Shown piece by piece: positions 47,165 to 56,253 of a stretch of 64,000 nt of DNA. The stretch is from DASWTL01 sp035575925 (GTDB taxonomy: Bacteria; Bacteroidota; Bacteroidia; Sphingobacteriales; Sphingobacteriaceae). Position numbers and translations under genes: made by a program. The notes beneath the pieces are model-generated. The model made no database searches. It saw only the letters and a program-made list of their open reading frames with translations, and was not told the DNA's origin. The stretch is taken from the NCBI GenBank assembly GCA_035575925.1, contig DATLXK010000063.1:54225-118224 (forward strand), written 5' to 3'. How positions within the stretch are numbered: position 1 is the first letter of the stretch; each line of letters starts with the position of its first letter.

Positions 47165-50100
47165 CAATAATACACCTCCAACCTTGGCTTATCCCCGCTT
47201 TCCACAGCGTTTATTTTCACTGTCCGGCCCTTATCTGTATCATCCCCAATCTGCCGGGTTTCACGCACAAGTATAAAAGTAACCCCATCTTTAACATGTT
47301 CCTTAACCAGTTTGGTAACATCCAATTTATGCCACTGATCCGTGGAATTAAACGCAAGCTCGCCGGCAACGAAAGCCTTGGTTCCTACATCATGTACCAG
47401 AGACTCGTGTTTATCAAGAAGCGGTGCATTCTGCCAATTCAACTTCTCTTGTTTCCAATTAGCCGAAGGAACTGCATAAACATGTAAACGATAAGGTTTT
47501 GAGCCTTTATCAACTTTCCCCTTTACTGATAGAATCACTTTTTTTGTGTTTTTAACCGCAGGGTCATTAAAGCTGATATAAGTTACTTTGTTATTGTCTG
47601 CGTTTGCTGCATCGAGCGAAACAGTATTTAACTTGGTTAAGCCTGAATTAACACCGGCATTTTTTCCGGCAATTACGGTAGCATCTGCTGAAGCATAAAT
47701 TGTCCGGCTTTTTATCGATCCTGCAGGAATTGTTACGAGCATAACGCTCTGCCCTGGCAACGTTAAACCAAAAGATTTTGAAGAAGACAATGGAAGGCTG
47801 TGGGTCACTTCGCCATAATAATTTTTGTTAACAGTTTCGACGGTTAACGTTGTACCTGCCTGAACATTCAGACCGGAAAGATTAACGCTTAAATTATAAT
47901 CGAAAAGGCCGCGTTGTACCAACCACATGTAATAATTTCCCGACTTTTCATCAAAAGATGTGTAGCTATCCAATCCATTATCTTCTACTGAGGCCTCGGT
48001 TTTCAGCAGATTACGCTCCTCCTTAAATCCCTTTGCAAATAATCTTACCACCTGCCCTGTTCGCTGAATGCCTGAAACATCATAGCTCGGCTCTTCGGAA
48101 GGCCCCTTGCCGGCAGCAAAAAGCTTTATTTCACGCAGCTTCAGATTGCCTTTATCAGTGCTTACAAACCGCACCTTGGAAGTTTGTACAGGAGATTTGA
48201 AAATATTAAATACTTGTGTATATTTTCCTTCTTTCTCCACCGCCCCGGGGATGTCTTTCCATGCCCCGTTTGACAAATATTGCAGTCTGAAATTCTTGAT
48301 ACGATCAGGCCCGGTGTATACTCCATCAGATGATCCGGTATAAACGACCGAACTTCCCAGTGTCTGTGTTTCACCCAGATCTATTTCAATCCATTTTTCA
48401 GCACTTGCTGAGTCTGATACCCATGCTGAAACATCCGATTTATCTCCATCAGTAATCATAGAGCCCGCTGTAGCGGAAATACTGGTTCTCACGGGCTTAT
48501 TCAGGGCAAGATTAGTGTATGCATCTTCCACAATACGTTTGCCCTGCCAGATATAATGATGTCCAGATTTAATTCCCCGAGGGTAAGCGTCGCTTGAAGT
48601 ATTTGCGAATTTAAACGCCCACATACCATAACCACCATTCTTCATGTTATTCGAATAAATTCCGGCCCATTCTGTAAAGAGTGATGGAAAATCCATCGTC
48701 TCATCCTTATCAATAAGATACGCGTTCATCCAGCGTCCGATCTCCGTATAGGCTACAGGCAGCGGCTGTCCTGCCGGATGATTATCGCTGATAACTTTGC
48801 GGATGTTATTTATCCGTGATTCATAACCGGCTGCGGGTGAGTTATAGGAATGGGTGGAAAAAATATCAAGCAGATCCTTATCTACGGTCGTACCATGATA
48901 ATCTGTGCGAATAACTTTTGAGATACCCGCCCACCAGTCGTTGTTTTGTCCTGCAGTTACCGGACCCACAAATTTACCCTGCAATCTTTTGCCATATTTT
49001 TTATTTACATCTTCAACTGCCATCTTAACCGCATCAGAAACTATTTGCATTCCGCCAATCCATTGATCCAGTTTCATCGGGCCTGAATGGCGGTGATTGG
49101 GTTCATTTTGCATAGCAAACATAGCTACATCGCCTTGCCGCGCAGAGTGATAGGCCAATGCATAATAACGCTGCCATTGTTTCCATTTATTTCCCCACGA
49201 ATCATTAAAATCAGTACTGCCCATCTGTAAAACCACCTGTATTCCGAGTCTTTTTAACTCACTCAGCGCATAGTTATATACCATCGCGTTTGTGGAAGAA
49301 GAGTCGGGTTTATCATACAAAGGTGTTAATGCTCCCCAGTTGATGAATCTGTTATTTTCCGGATTAATTCGTAATTCATTTTTCCTTTTATCGAATTCTT
49401 CAACAGATGACAAATTTTTATCTACCTGAACCGCAATTTCAGGGACAAATGAATTTAATGAAGCCCACACCCTCAAGCTATTTACATTTGAATATTCAAG
49501 CCAGCCGGAAACATTGCTTCCCGGAAAATAATAGCCCTGATTATAGCCAACAAATTTCATCGACTTGCCAACAATTGCATTAGAGACATTGATTGTGGCA
49601 GAGATTGGCGCTGTGCTTAAAGTCTGTTTTTTTATTTCTGAAATTATTGTAGGAGGCGCAGGCATATCCAGAGCTACGATGCCCATGGCTTCGATTTCCA
49701 TGATACTGATGGGCTCTCCATCATCTACAACCATACGGATCTTAAACGTAGTGACTGCCGGACTGAATTTAAATACTCCCGTAGTAAGCCTGTTTTCGTG
49801 AACTTCGGCATTTGGGAAGTCGCTCCAGTTGGAGTCATCCCAATACTGAAGTTTATAGTTCTTCACCGACCAGAAACCTGCGGCCTGCACCATTTCATCC
49901 AGCCGTTTTTCAGAATCCATAATTCCACTATGAACCCGTATTTCGTTAATTGTGTAATATTTCTGAAGGTCTATTTCGAGGATATGCGGAGCACGGTTAG
50001 TCGAGGCTGCCCATCTTGAGTTTCGCGAGATATTTCCGTCAACAACATTTCTTACCGGATGCTGAGGATTTTCGGAGGTAGCAGTTACCGGTTTGTTCAG

Positions 50101-50196
50101 AGCAATGTTCTTTTGCTGTGCAGCTAATGGCAAAATTGCCATATAAAACAGGCTAATTGTAAGTAAACTCTTTCTAACTACTTTTATTTTCCTCAT
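47164..50196 (-). CDS. Multidomain glycosidase-like protein with two F5/8-type C domains and a CBM96-like tail
   Basis: 1010 residues. The signal peptide covers ~1-26. A discoidin/F5-8 type C domain lies at ~28-170 (NIALNKPVTATSENPQHPVR), and a clan-A-like (beta/alpha)8 core at ~205-560. The core has MFAMQNEPNHRHSG (Glu365 as likely acid/base) and VAYTEIGRWMNAY (Glu485 as likely nucleophile). A second F5/8 domain is at ~575-710 and a short beta domain at ~730-850. The last ~165 residues form a DNRLRE/CBM96-like domain (YASADATVIAGKNAGVNSGL; NWKQEKLNWQNAPLL). It is a secreted endo-acting enzyme on a polysaccharide; CBM96 members are known to bind alginate, but the family of the core is not clear (GH39/GH86-like layouts are possible). 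Confidence 0.75.
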   Translation of the reverse strand: MRKIKVVRKSLLTISLFYMAILPLAAQQKNIALNKPVTATSENPQHPVRNVVDGNISRNSRWAASTNRAPHILEIDLQKYYTINEIRVHSGIMDSEKRLDEMVQAAGFWSVKNYKLQYWDDSNWSDFPNAEVHENRLTTGVFKFSPAVTTFKIRMVVDDGEPISIMEIEAMGIVALDMPAPPTIISEIKKQTLSTAPISATINVSNAIVGKSMKFVGYNQGYYFPGSNVSGWLEYSNVNSLRVWASLNSFVPEIAVQVDKNLSSVEEFDKRKNELRINPENNRFINWGALTPLYDKPDSSSTNAMVYNYALSELKRLGIQVVLQMGSTDFNDSWGNKWKQWQRYYALAYHSARQGDVAMFAMQNEPNHRHSGPMKLDQWIGGMQIVSDAVKMAVEDVNKKYGKRLQGKFVGPVTAGQNNDWWAGISKVIRTDYHGTTVDKDLLDIFSTHSYNSPAAGYESRINNIRKVISDNHPAGQPLPVAYTEIGRWMNAYLIDKDETMDFPSLFTEWAGIYSNNMKNGGYGMWAFKFANTSSDAYPRGIKSGHHYIWQGKRIVEDAYTNLALNKPVRTSISATAGSMITDGDKSDVSAWVSDSASAEKWIEIDLGETQTLGSSVVYTGSSDGVYTGPDRIKNFRLQYLSNGAWKDIPGAVEKEGKYTQVFNIFKSPVQTSKVRFVSTDKGNLKLREIKLFAAGKGPSEEPSYDVSGIQRTGQVVRLFAKGFKEERNLLKTEASVEDNGLDSYTSFDEKSGNYYMWLVQRGLFDYNLSVNLSGLNVQAGTTLTVETVNKNYYGEVTHSLPLSSSKSFGLTLPGQSVMLVTIPAGSIKSRTIYASADATVIAGKNAGVNSGLTKLNTVSLDAANADNNKVTYISFNDPAVKNTKKVILSVKGKVDKGSKPYRLHVYAVPSANWKQEKLNWQNAPLLDKHESLVHDVGTKAFVAGELAFNSTDQWHKLDVTKLVKEHVKDGVTFILVRETRQIGDDTDKGRTVKINAVESGDKPRLEVYY

Positions 50197-50532
50197 AATT
50201 TAACTACTTATTTTCAAGCCTGTCAGAAACGTAAGACATGTATTTTAACTATCAGAACAGCTATATTTCATCCTTCGAAACGTTGTAATAATTAAATCAG
50301 TTACTCGTTAATTGAAGCTACAAGGTATAACTAACCTTTACAAATTTAACCGGCTGAATGAAACATAATTACGCGACAAATGAAATAATCACCTTCAATA
50401 ATTTCGCATAATATTAAAAACGCATAAAACAAGACAGATCATTTCATAATGCAGCATTCCTCAGGTATATCTGGTTGATATGTCCTGTATAGATATTATT
50501 GTATTCATGTAACTTTAATCAGTTAATGAATA
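50197..50532. other. Divergent intergenic region
   Basis: 336 bases between the glycosidase-like gene and a small plus-strand ORF. It is AT-rich with no exact promoter pair. TAACTTTA (50511-50518) is one mismatch from the -7 consensus for the plus strand. Confidence 0.4.
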
Positions 50533-50637
50533 ATGAAACAATTATATAAAACCGGTTCTAAGTATCAGTTAAATCTTATTTTAATTGCTTTTTTGCTGAT
50601 CATGGTTTTACTGATTATGTTCAAAATGATGTTTTAA
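50533..50637 (+). CDS. Small single-helix membrane peptide (34 aa)
   Basis: ATG 50533 to TAA 50637 encodes a basic N-terminus (MKQLYKTGSKYQL) and one long hydrophobic helix (NLILIAFLLIMVLLIMFKMM). The positive-inside charge pattern and uninterrupted helix look like a genuine small membrane protein. It sits 49 bases upstream of the SusC gene on the same strand, so it would be the first gene of that operon. No family was recognised, and a chance frame in AT-rich DNA cannot be excluded. Confidence 0.45.
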   Translation: MKQLYKTGSKYQLNLILIAFLLIMVLLIMFKMMF

Positions 50638-50686
50638 TCCAATTCCTGTAACTAACCAAATAAGTATATATCCCAAAATTAAACGT

Positions 50687-53623
50687 ATGATACAATTTTA
50701 CAAAAATTGGGTTCGGCTTTCGCTCCTGTTCATTGGTATGCTAGCTCAACTGGCTGTCTTCGCCCAGAACAGAACTATTAGCGGGAAAGTAACCGACCAG
50801 AAAAATATGCCCCTTCCCGGAGTGACCGTAACAGTGAAAGGCACTTCTACGCGTGCAGGTACCGGAGCTGATGGCAACTATAGTATTATGGCCGGAAATA
50901 ATGATGTGCTTCAGTTTAGCTATATCGGCTTTGCAAATAAAGAATTAAGTGTAACAGCAAATGGCAATACACTGAACGTGGCATTGGGTGAGGACATGAC
51001 TACCCTGAATGAAGTGGTTGTAGTGGGTTATGGCACGCAGAAAAGAAGTGATGTTACGGGTGCAGTGGCTTCTGTAGATAAAAAACGCCTGGAAGAGGTA
51101 CCCAATACCAACTTTGCTCAAGCTTTACAATCTTCTGTTCCGGGTTTAAGCATTGACCAGAATGCCGGAGGGGCCGAAGGAAATAATAACACCATACGTA
51201 TCCGTGGTAGAAATTCTATTTCTGCTGCCACGTCACCGCTTATTATTTTAGATGGTGTTCCCTACAATGGGAGTATCTCAGATATTAATCCTCCGGATAT
51301 TGAATCCATAGATGTGCTAAAAGATGCATCATCTGCTGCCATTTACGGATCAAGGGGCGCTAACGGAGTAATTCTGATTACCAGTAAAAAAGGATTAAGG
51401 GGAAAACCGACGATTTCTTACAATGGCTTTTATGGTATACAGAATTTATCGAATCTTCCCGGCATACTTTCACCTGAAGAGTTTTACAATTTCAAAAAAA
51501 TCCGGGAACCTAACTCCATAACATTGTCTGAGCAAGCGGTGTTTGACTCAAAGAATTTTCCTAACTACCTGGGCCTGACCACGCGGCAGGGAAGTAAAAT
51601 GCAGCATACACTTGGCGTTAGCGGTGGAGCAGAAAACTCAAGATATTATGTTTCTGCATCGTACCTGGATGTACAGGGCGTGGCGCTAAACGATGCATTT
51701 AAAAGATTATCTACCCGTGTAAACCTGGAAATGAATATAAAAGACTGGCTTACCTACGGAACAAATTCTCAGCTGGGATATAATACACGCGACGGTCTTC
51801 CTGCGACATTTTCTGGCTCGACTGGTGCATATGATTTTAATCCGCTCACTACTCCTTTTAATGCAGACGGAAGCCAGAAGATTTACCCATGGCCGGAAGA
51901 TGTATTTTTTGGTAATCCATTGTCTCCAACATTAGCCAGCAATGAAGACAGGACATCTAAAATAATATCCAATAATTATTTAGATATTAAACTGCCTTTT
52001 ATTAAAGGATTATCCTACCGGTTTAATACAGGGATCGAATATACAAACAGAAGCGCTAATACTTATTATGGTGTAGATACCAGGAGGGGATTGCAGGCAA
52101 AAGGCGACCTTGCAATGAGAAGCAGCAATAATTCCAATATATTAGTTGAAAACATAGTTAATTACAATCGTACCATAGCTAAAAAGCATTCCCTGTCCTT
52201 TACAGGGTTGTACAGCATTCAAACTGACAAGATCACGACTGATACACTGGACGCTACCGGATTCCCCAATGATGTATTAACTTTTTACCAGGCTAAAGTA
52301 GCTTCAAGCATATTGCCGGCTGCAGGCTATGCTAAAGAAACGCTGATCTCACAAATGGCGCGTATAAATTATAGCTTTAACAGCAAATACCTGTTAACTC
52401 TTACCGGGCGCCGGGATGGATTTTCAGCTTTCGGAGCTAATAAAAAATATGCATTTTTTCCCTCGGTTGCGGTGGGTTGGAATGTATCGGAAGAAAAGTT
52501 TCTGACAGATAACAAAATAATTTCCAGTCTGAAACTTCGTCTCTCTTATGGAAGCAACGGCAATCAGGCTGTAGGTGCCTATTCAACATTAGCAAAATTA
52601 TCTACGCGAAGTTATGTAGACGGAGCAACTTCATTGCCTGGATATATTCCATCGTCACTTGCCAATGACGATCTGGGATGGGAAACTACAACTTCACTTA
52701 ATGCCGGTATTGATTTTGGGCTTTTAGAAGGCCGTATCCAGGGATCATTAGATGTATATGATAAAGACACCCGTGACCTTTTACTGAGAAGAGCTATATC
52801 ATCCGTTCATGGAGTAAAAACCATTTTTCAGAATATTGGAAAAACCTCAAATAAGGGAATGGAGTTAGGGTTAAACACTACAAATCTGAAATATCATGAC
52901 TTTTCCTGGTCAAGCAATCTGGCTTTTTCATTTTACAGAAATAAAATAGATGATCTCTATGGAAATGGATTAGATGATATCGAAAACAAATGGTTCATAG
53001 GACAGCCCATTTCTGTTAACTATGGCAAAATATATAATGGTGTGTGGCAGTTAACGGACGACCTGACTACATCTCCTCAGCCAGGTGTTAAACCGGGATT
53101 TGCTAAAGTGGTTGACCAGAACAGCGATGGAAAAATTGATGCTTTAGACAATGTAGTATATGGAAGCAGGCAGCCTGATTTTATCTATGGTCTGGGTAAC
53201 AATTTTAAGTATAAAAACTTCTCGCTGTACCTGTTTCTGCAGGGAGTAGCCGGAACCGAAAGAAATAATCCGTTGTTATCGGATGCTGTACAATCAGGGG
53301 TTCGTAACAATACAGTTAGAAAAAACTGGTGGAGTCCTACCAATCCAACTAATGATTTTTATGCAAATGCGTTAGGGGTTAATATTCATAATGTGGGCAT
53401 GCTTGAAAAAGACAGTTATGCAAGACTGAAAGATGTGTCGTTATCGTATGATCTGCCTTCAAAACTGTTAAGCCACATACAGGTTGGCCGGTTAAAGGTT
53501 TATGCAAATGCACGCAATCTGTTAACTTTTACTAAATGGACAGGCACCGATCCGGAACTGGACGACCAGGATGCTATTCCGTTACAAAAGGAGTTTGTTT
53601 TTGGCTTAAATATTGGCTTATAA
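50687..53623 (+). CDS. SusC/RagA-type TonB-dependent transporter
   Basis: 978 residues. Signal peptide (residues 8-26, ending AVFAQN), carboxypeptidase-regulatory-like domain (ISGKVTDQKNMPLPGVTVTV), then LNEVVVVGYGTQKRSDVTGA. The plug has IRIRGRNSISAATSPLIILD and the canonical IDVLKDASSAAIYGSRGANG. The barrel ends with EFVFGLNIGL. Unlike the two minus-strand SusC proteins it has the full consensus TonB-region and plug motifs. It forms a pair with the SusD gene 11 bases downstream. Confidence 0.95.
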   Translation: MIQFYKNWVRLSLLFIGMLAQLAVFAQNRTISGKVTDQKNMPLPGVTVTVKGTSTRAGTGADGNYSIMAGNNDVLQFSYIGFANKELSVTANGNTLNVALGEDMTTLNEVVVVGYGTQKRSDVTGAVASVDKKRLEEVPNTNFAQALQSSVPGLSIDQNAGGAEGNNNTIRIRGRNSISAATSPLIILDGVPYNGSISDINPPDIESIDVLKDASSAAIYGSRGANGVILITSKKGLRGKPTISYNGFYGIQNLSNLPGILSPEEFYNFKKIREPNSITLSEQAVFDSKNFPNYLGLTTRQGSKMQHTLGVSGGAENSRYYVSASYLDVQGVALNDAFKRLSTRVNLEMNIKDWLTYGTNSQLGYNTRDGLPATFSGSTGAYDFNPLTTPFNADGSQKIYPWPEDVFFGNPLSPTLASNEDRTSKIISNNYLDIKLPFIKGLSYRFNTGIEYTNRSANTYYGVDTRRGLQAKGDLAMRSSNNSNILVENIVNYNRTIAKKHSLSFTGLYSIQTDKITTDTLDATGFPNDVLTFYQAKVASSILPAAGYAKETLISQMARINYSFNSKYLLTLTGRRDGFSAFGANKKYAFFPSVAVGWNVSEEKFLTDNKIISSLKLRLSYGSNGNQAVGAYSTLAKLSTRSYVDGATSLPGYIPSSLANDDLGWETTTSLNAGIDFGLLEGRIQGSLDVYDKDTRDLLLRRAISSVHGVKTIFQNIGKTSNKGMELGLNTTNLKYHDFSWSSNLAFSFYRNKIDDLYGNGLDDIENKWFIGQPISVNYGKIYNGVWQLTDDLTTSPQPGVKPGFAKVVDQNSDGKIDALDNVVYGSRQPDFIYGLGNNFKYKNFSLYLFLQGVAGTERNNPLLSDAVQSGVRNNTVRKNWWSPTNPTNDFYANALGVNIHNVGMLEKDSYARLKDVSLSYDLPSKLLSHIQVGRLKVYANARNLLTFTKWTGTDPELDDQDAIPLQKEFVFGLNIGL

Positions 53624-53634
53624 TTTGAATTATC

Positions 53635-55254
53635 ATGAAAATATATCGTAAACTAATTATATGCCTCCTTACAACAATGGTTGTCGCGGGGTGCTCAAAA
53701 GATTTGCTGGACGAAAATTCGCCAAGCATTATACTGGCTGATAACCTGTTTAAAGATAAAGCCGGTTTTGATGCAGGCATCAATGGCCTGTATGACGAGG
53801 TACGCAGATCAAGATCAGGCAACACGCTTAATACTGTAGGTACAATGATGACCGGACCTGCTTACGCAGGTACGGATAACGTCTATGCAAACTATCGGGA
53901 TGTGTTAGAAGATATTTATAACAACTGGGGCGCAATTAATAATCCTTCAGTTTCCCATTTTAATCTGGAATGGGCCTGGCTGTATGAAACTATTAATGCA
54001 GCAAACACCATTATTAAAAGGGCAGAAAACCCTGATGTAAAGTGGACCGCTGCTGATAAAAACCTGGCTCTTGCAGAAGCCCGGGCTATACGTGCATGGT
54101 CTTACCGCCACCTCACCTACATGTGGGGTGATGTTCCATTAACACTTGATGAATCATCAGGAAGCGCCATTAAAACCGACTGGGTGAGAGCTCCGGTGGC
54201 AGAGGTAAGAAATGTGATGGAAGCGGACTGGCTTTTTGCAGAGCTATATCTCCCGGTTACCTCAACCCTGCAAGGCAAAATGCTTAAGGGTGCGGTACAG
54301 CATTATTTAGCTGAGCTTTATTTAGCCCAGGGTAAAAATGACAAGGCAAGAGATTATGCTTTAAAAGTGACCACAAACCCAAGTTATAAACTGGTAACTG
54401 CCCGCTACGGTGTAAATTCAACTAAGCCGGGTACCCCTTTTACAGATATGTTCCTGGACGGTAACTCTAACCGCAGCCAGGGCAATACCGAGGCTTTATG
54501 GGTATTACAATCTGAACTGAATATAATAGGCGGAGAATCTCATAATGTGATGCGCCGTTACTGGGTAAACAGATATTATTCTTTTACAAGGGGCGGGAAA
54601 AGTCCGTTTATTGTTAGTGCAGAATATGGTGGCCGCGGTATTGGACGTTACGGACCAACAAAATGGGCGCTCGGTATTTACCCCGCTGGAGATGACCGCG
54701 GCTCTGACTTTGCATGGAGATTCTCCTATGCTATAAATAATCCTAACGGGGTGCCCGCGGGCTTAAAGCTTGGAGATGTGATTGCACTTAACAGAACAGC
54801 AAATGAAAAAACATTAAACCCCGACTGGCCTTCTACCCGCAAATGGGATTATGCAAGCCCGGTAGATCCTAACGTAGATCGTGCGTATAATGATCAGATC
54901 TATATTCGCTCTGCAGAAACTTATCTTTTATTGGCGGAGGCTTACTTAAAGCTTAATGATCCTGGAAGTGCTGCCACCACAATTAATGCATTGCGAACCC
55001 GTGCAAATGCCCCTGGCATAGGTGCTGCGGACGTTACCTTGGATTTCATTCTGGACGAGCGCTCGCGGGAGCTTTTTTCTGAAGAAGAGAGAAGATATAC
55101 ACTATTACGTACAGGCAAATTCCTGGAAAGGGTAAGAGCATATAATGTGCTGGCAAAAGCTACAGTGGCAGATCGCGACCTGTTATTCCCGATCCCTCAA
55201 AGTGTGATTGATGCAAACCTGACACTCAAAATGCCTCAAAATCCGGGATATTAG
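53635..55254 (+). CDS. SusD/RagB-type outer-membrane glycan-binding lipoprotein
   Basis: A 539-residue lipoprotein (MVVAGC, Cys20). SusD features: AEARAIRAWSYRHLTYMWGD, QHYLAELYLAQGKNDKARDY, YIRSAETYLLLAEAYLKLND, and the C-terminal FILDERSRELFSEEERRYTL. It is more distant from the other two SusD proteins, so this pair probably takes up a different oligosaccharide. A strong terminator follows. Confidence 0.94.
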   Translation: MKIYRKLIICLLTTMVVAGCSKDLLDENSPSIILADNLFKDKAGFDAGINGLYDEVRRSRSGNTLNTVGTMMTGPAYAGTDNVYANYRDVLEDIYNNWGAINNPSVSHFNLEWAWLYETINAANTIIKRAENPDVKWTAADKNLALAEARAIRAWSYRHLTYMWGDVPLTLDESSGSAIKTDWVRAPVAEVRNVMEADWLFAELYLPVTSTLQGKMLKGAVQHYLAELYLAQGKNDKARDYALKVTTNPSYKLVTARYGVNSTKPGTPFTDMFLDGNSNRSQGNTEALWVLQSELNIIGGESHNVMRRYWVNRYYSFTRGGKSPFIVSAEYGGRGIGRYGPTKWALGIYPAGDDRGSDFAWRFSYAINNPNGVPAGLKLGDVIALNRTANEKTLNPDWPSTRKWDYASPVDPNVDRAYNDQIYIRSAETYLLLAEAYLKLNDPGSAATTINALRTRANAPGIGAADVTLDFILDERSRELFSEEERRYTLLRTGKFLERVRAYNVLAKATVADRDLLFPIPQSVIDANLTLKMPQNPGY

Positions 55255-55269
55255 GATTTACTTGATTAA

Positions 55270-55300
55270 AAAGTCCCGGCAATTGCCGGGACTTTCTTTT
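55270..55300 (+). terminator. Intrinsic terminator after the third susCD pair
   Basis: An 11-bp perfect stem (AAAGTCCCGGC with GCCGGGACTTT) and an AATT loop, followed by CTTTT. It lies 15 bases past the SusD stop and separates susCD from the downstream esterase genes. Confidence 0.9.
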
Positions 55301-55369
55301 GTTAGTATTTACCAGCAACTTTCTTAAGTAAATTGCCTGCATGTTGGAGACCGGTACGGAAATGAAATT

Positions 55370-56155
55370 ATGCGCGGACACTCAAAATATGTAATAATAC
55401 TCTCCTTAATCTGCTTCCCTATAATTGTTAAAGCGCAGACCGACCCTGATTTCCACCTGTACCTGCTCGCTGGCCAGTCTAACATGGCAGGACGGGGCGA
55501 GGTAATGGGTAAGTATAAGAATGAGAGTAATGCGAGGGTTTATATGCTTGATAAGAGCAACAAATGGGTTCCGGCTAAACACCCGCTTCATTTTGATAAG
55601 CCCGCAGTTACAGGTGTAGGACCCGGACTTACATTCGGCATACAGATGGCTAAAACTAATCCCGCTATTAAAATAGGTTTGGTACCTTGTGCTGTTGGAG
55701 GTACATCTATAAACGCCTGGACGGCAGGCGGATATGATGAATCCACCAAAACGCATCCTTATGACGATGCTGTAAAACGAATACATCAAGCCATGAAATC
55801 AGGGGTATTCAAAGGTATTATATGGCACCAGGGAGAGTCAGACAGCAATACCAAAGTTACAGAAACATATATCACTACCCTTTCCAGGCTAATTACAGAC
55901 TTTCGCGACGTTATTAGAGACCCTGAGCTGCCGTTTGTTGCGGGCCAGCTGGGAACCTACAAAGATCAATATGCCGGTATTAACCGGGTGCTTCTCACTC
56001 TTCCTGCTCAACTAAAGAATACGGCTGTAGCCTCCTCAAAAGGGCTGAAGCATAAAGGTGATCTAACGCATTTTGATTCTCCCTCAGCAGAAAAACTGGG
56101 GAAACGGTATTCGAAAAAGATGAAGAGATTACAAAGAGTAAAAAATTTAAAATAA
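55370..56155 (+). CDS. SGNH-type carbohydrate acetylesterase (SASA/DUF303 family)
   Basis: A 261-residue exported hydrolase with a signal peptide (residues 6-22, VKAQT). The catalytic serine block is LYLLAGQSNMAGRGEVM, oxyanion residues lie in VGGTSINAW and WHQGESDSN, and the Asp/His pair is in KGDLTHFDSPSAEKLG. This is the single-domain SASA layout of plant-type and bacterial acetyl-xylan or acetyl-sugar esterases. It removes O-acetyl groups from the glycan or oligosaccharide. It is the first of three esterase-like genes in a row. Confidence 0.88.
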   Translation: MRGHSKYVIILSLICFPIIVKAQTDPDFHLYLLAGQSNMAGRGEVMGKYKNESNARVYMLDKSNKWVPAKHPLHFDKPAVTGVGPGLTFGIQMAKTNPAIKIGLVPCAVGGTSINAWTAGGYDESTKTHPYDDAVKRIHQAMKSGVFKGIIWHQGESDSNTKVTETYITTLSRLITDFRDVIRDPELPFVAGQLGTYKDQYAGINRVLLTLPAQLKNTAVASSKGLKHKGDLTHFDSPSAEKLGKRYSKKMKRLQRVKNLK

Positions 56156-56253
56156 ACCAGCGGCTGTGTATGTGGCAACTTAAAAGCAAAAATGTAAATT
56201 CAAACGCATTTTGAATAGTGCCAAGATTCCTGGTTTTTTTAACCTGATTAATT

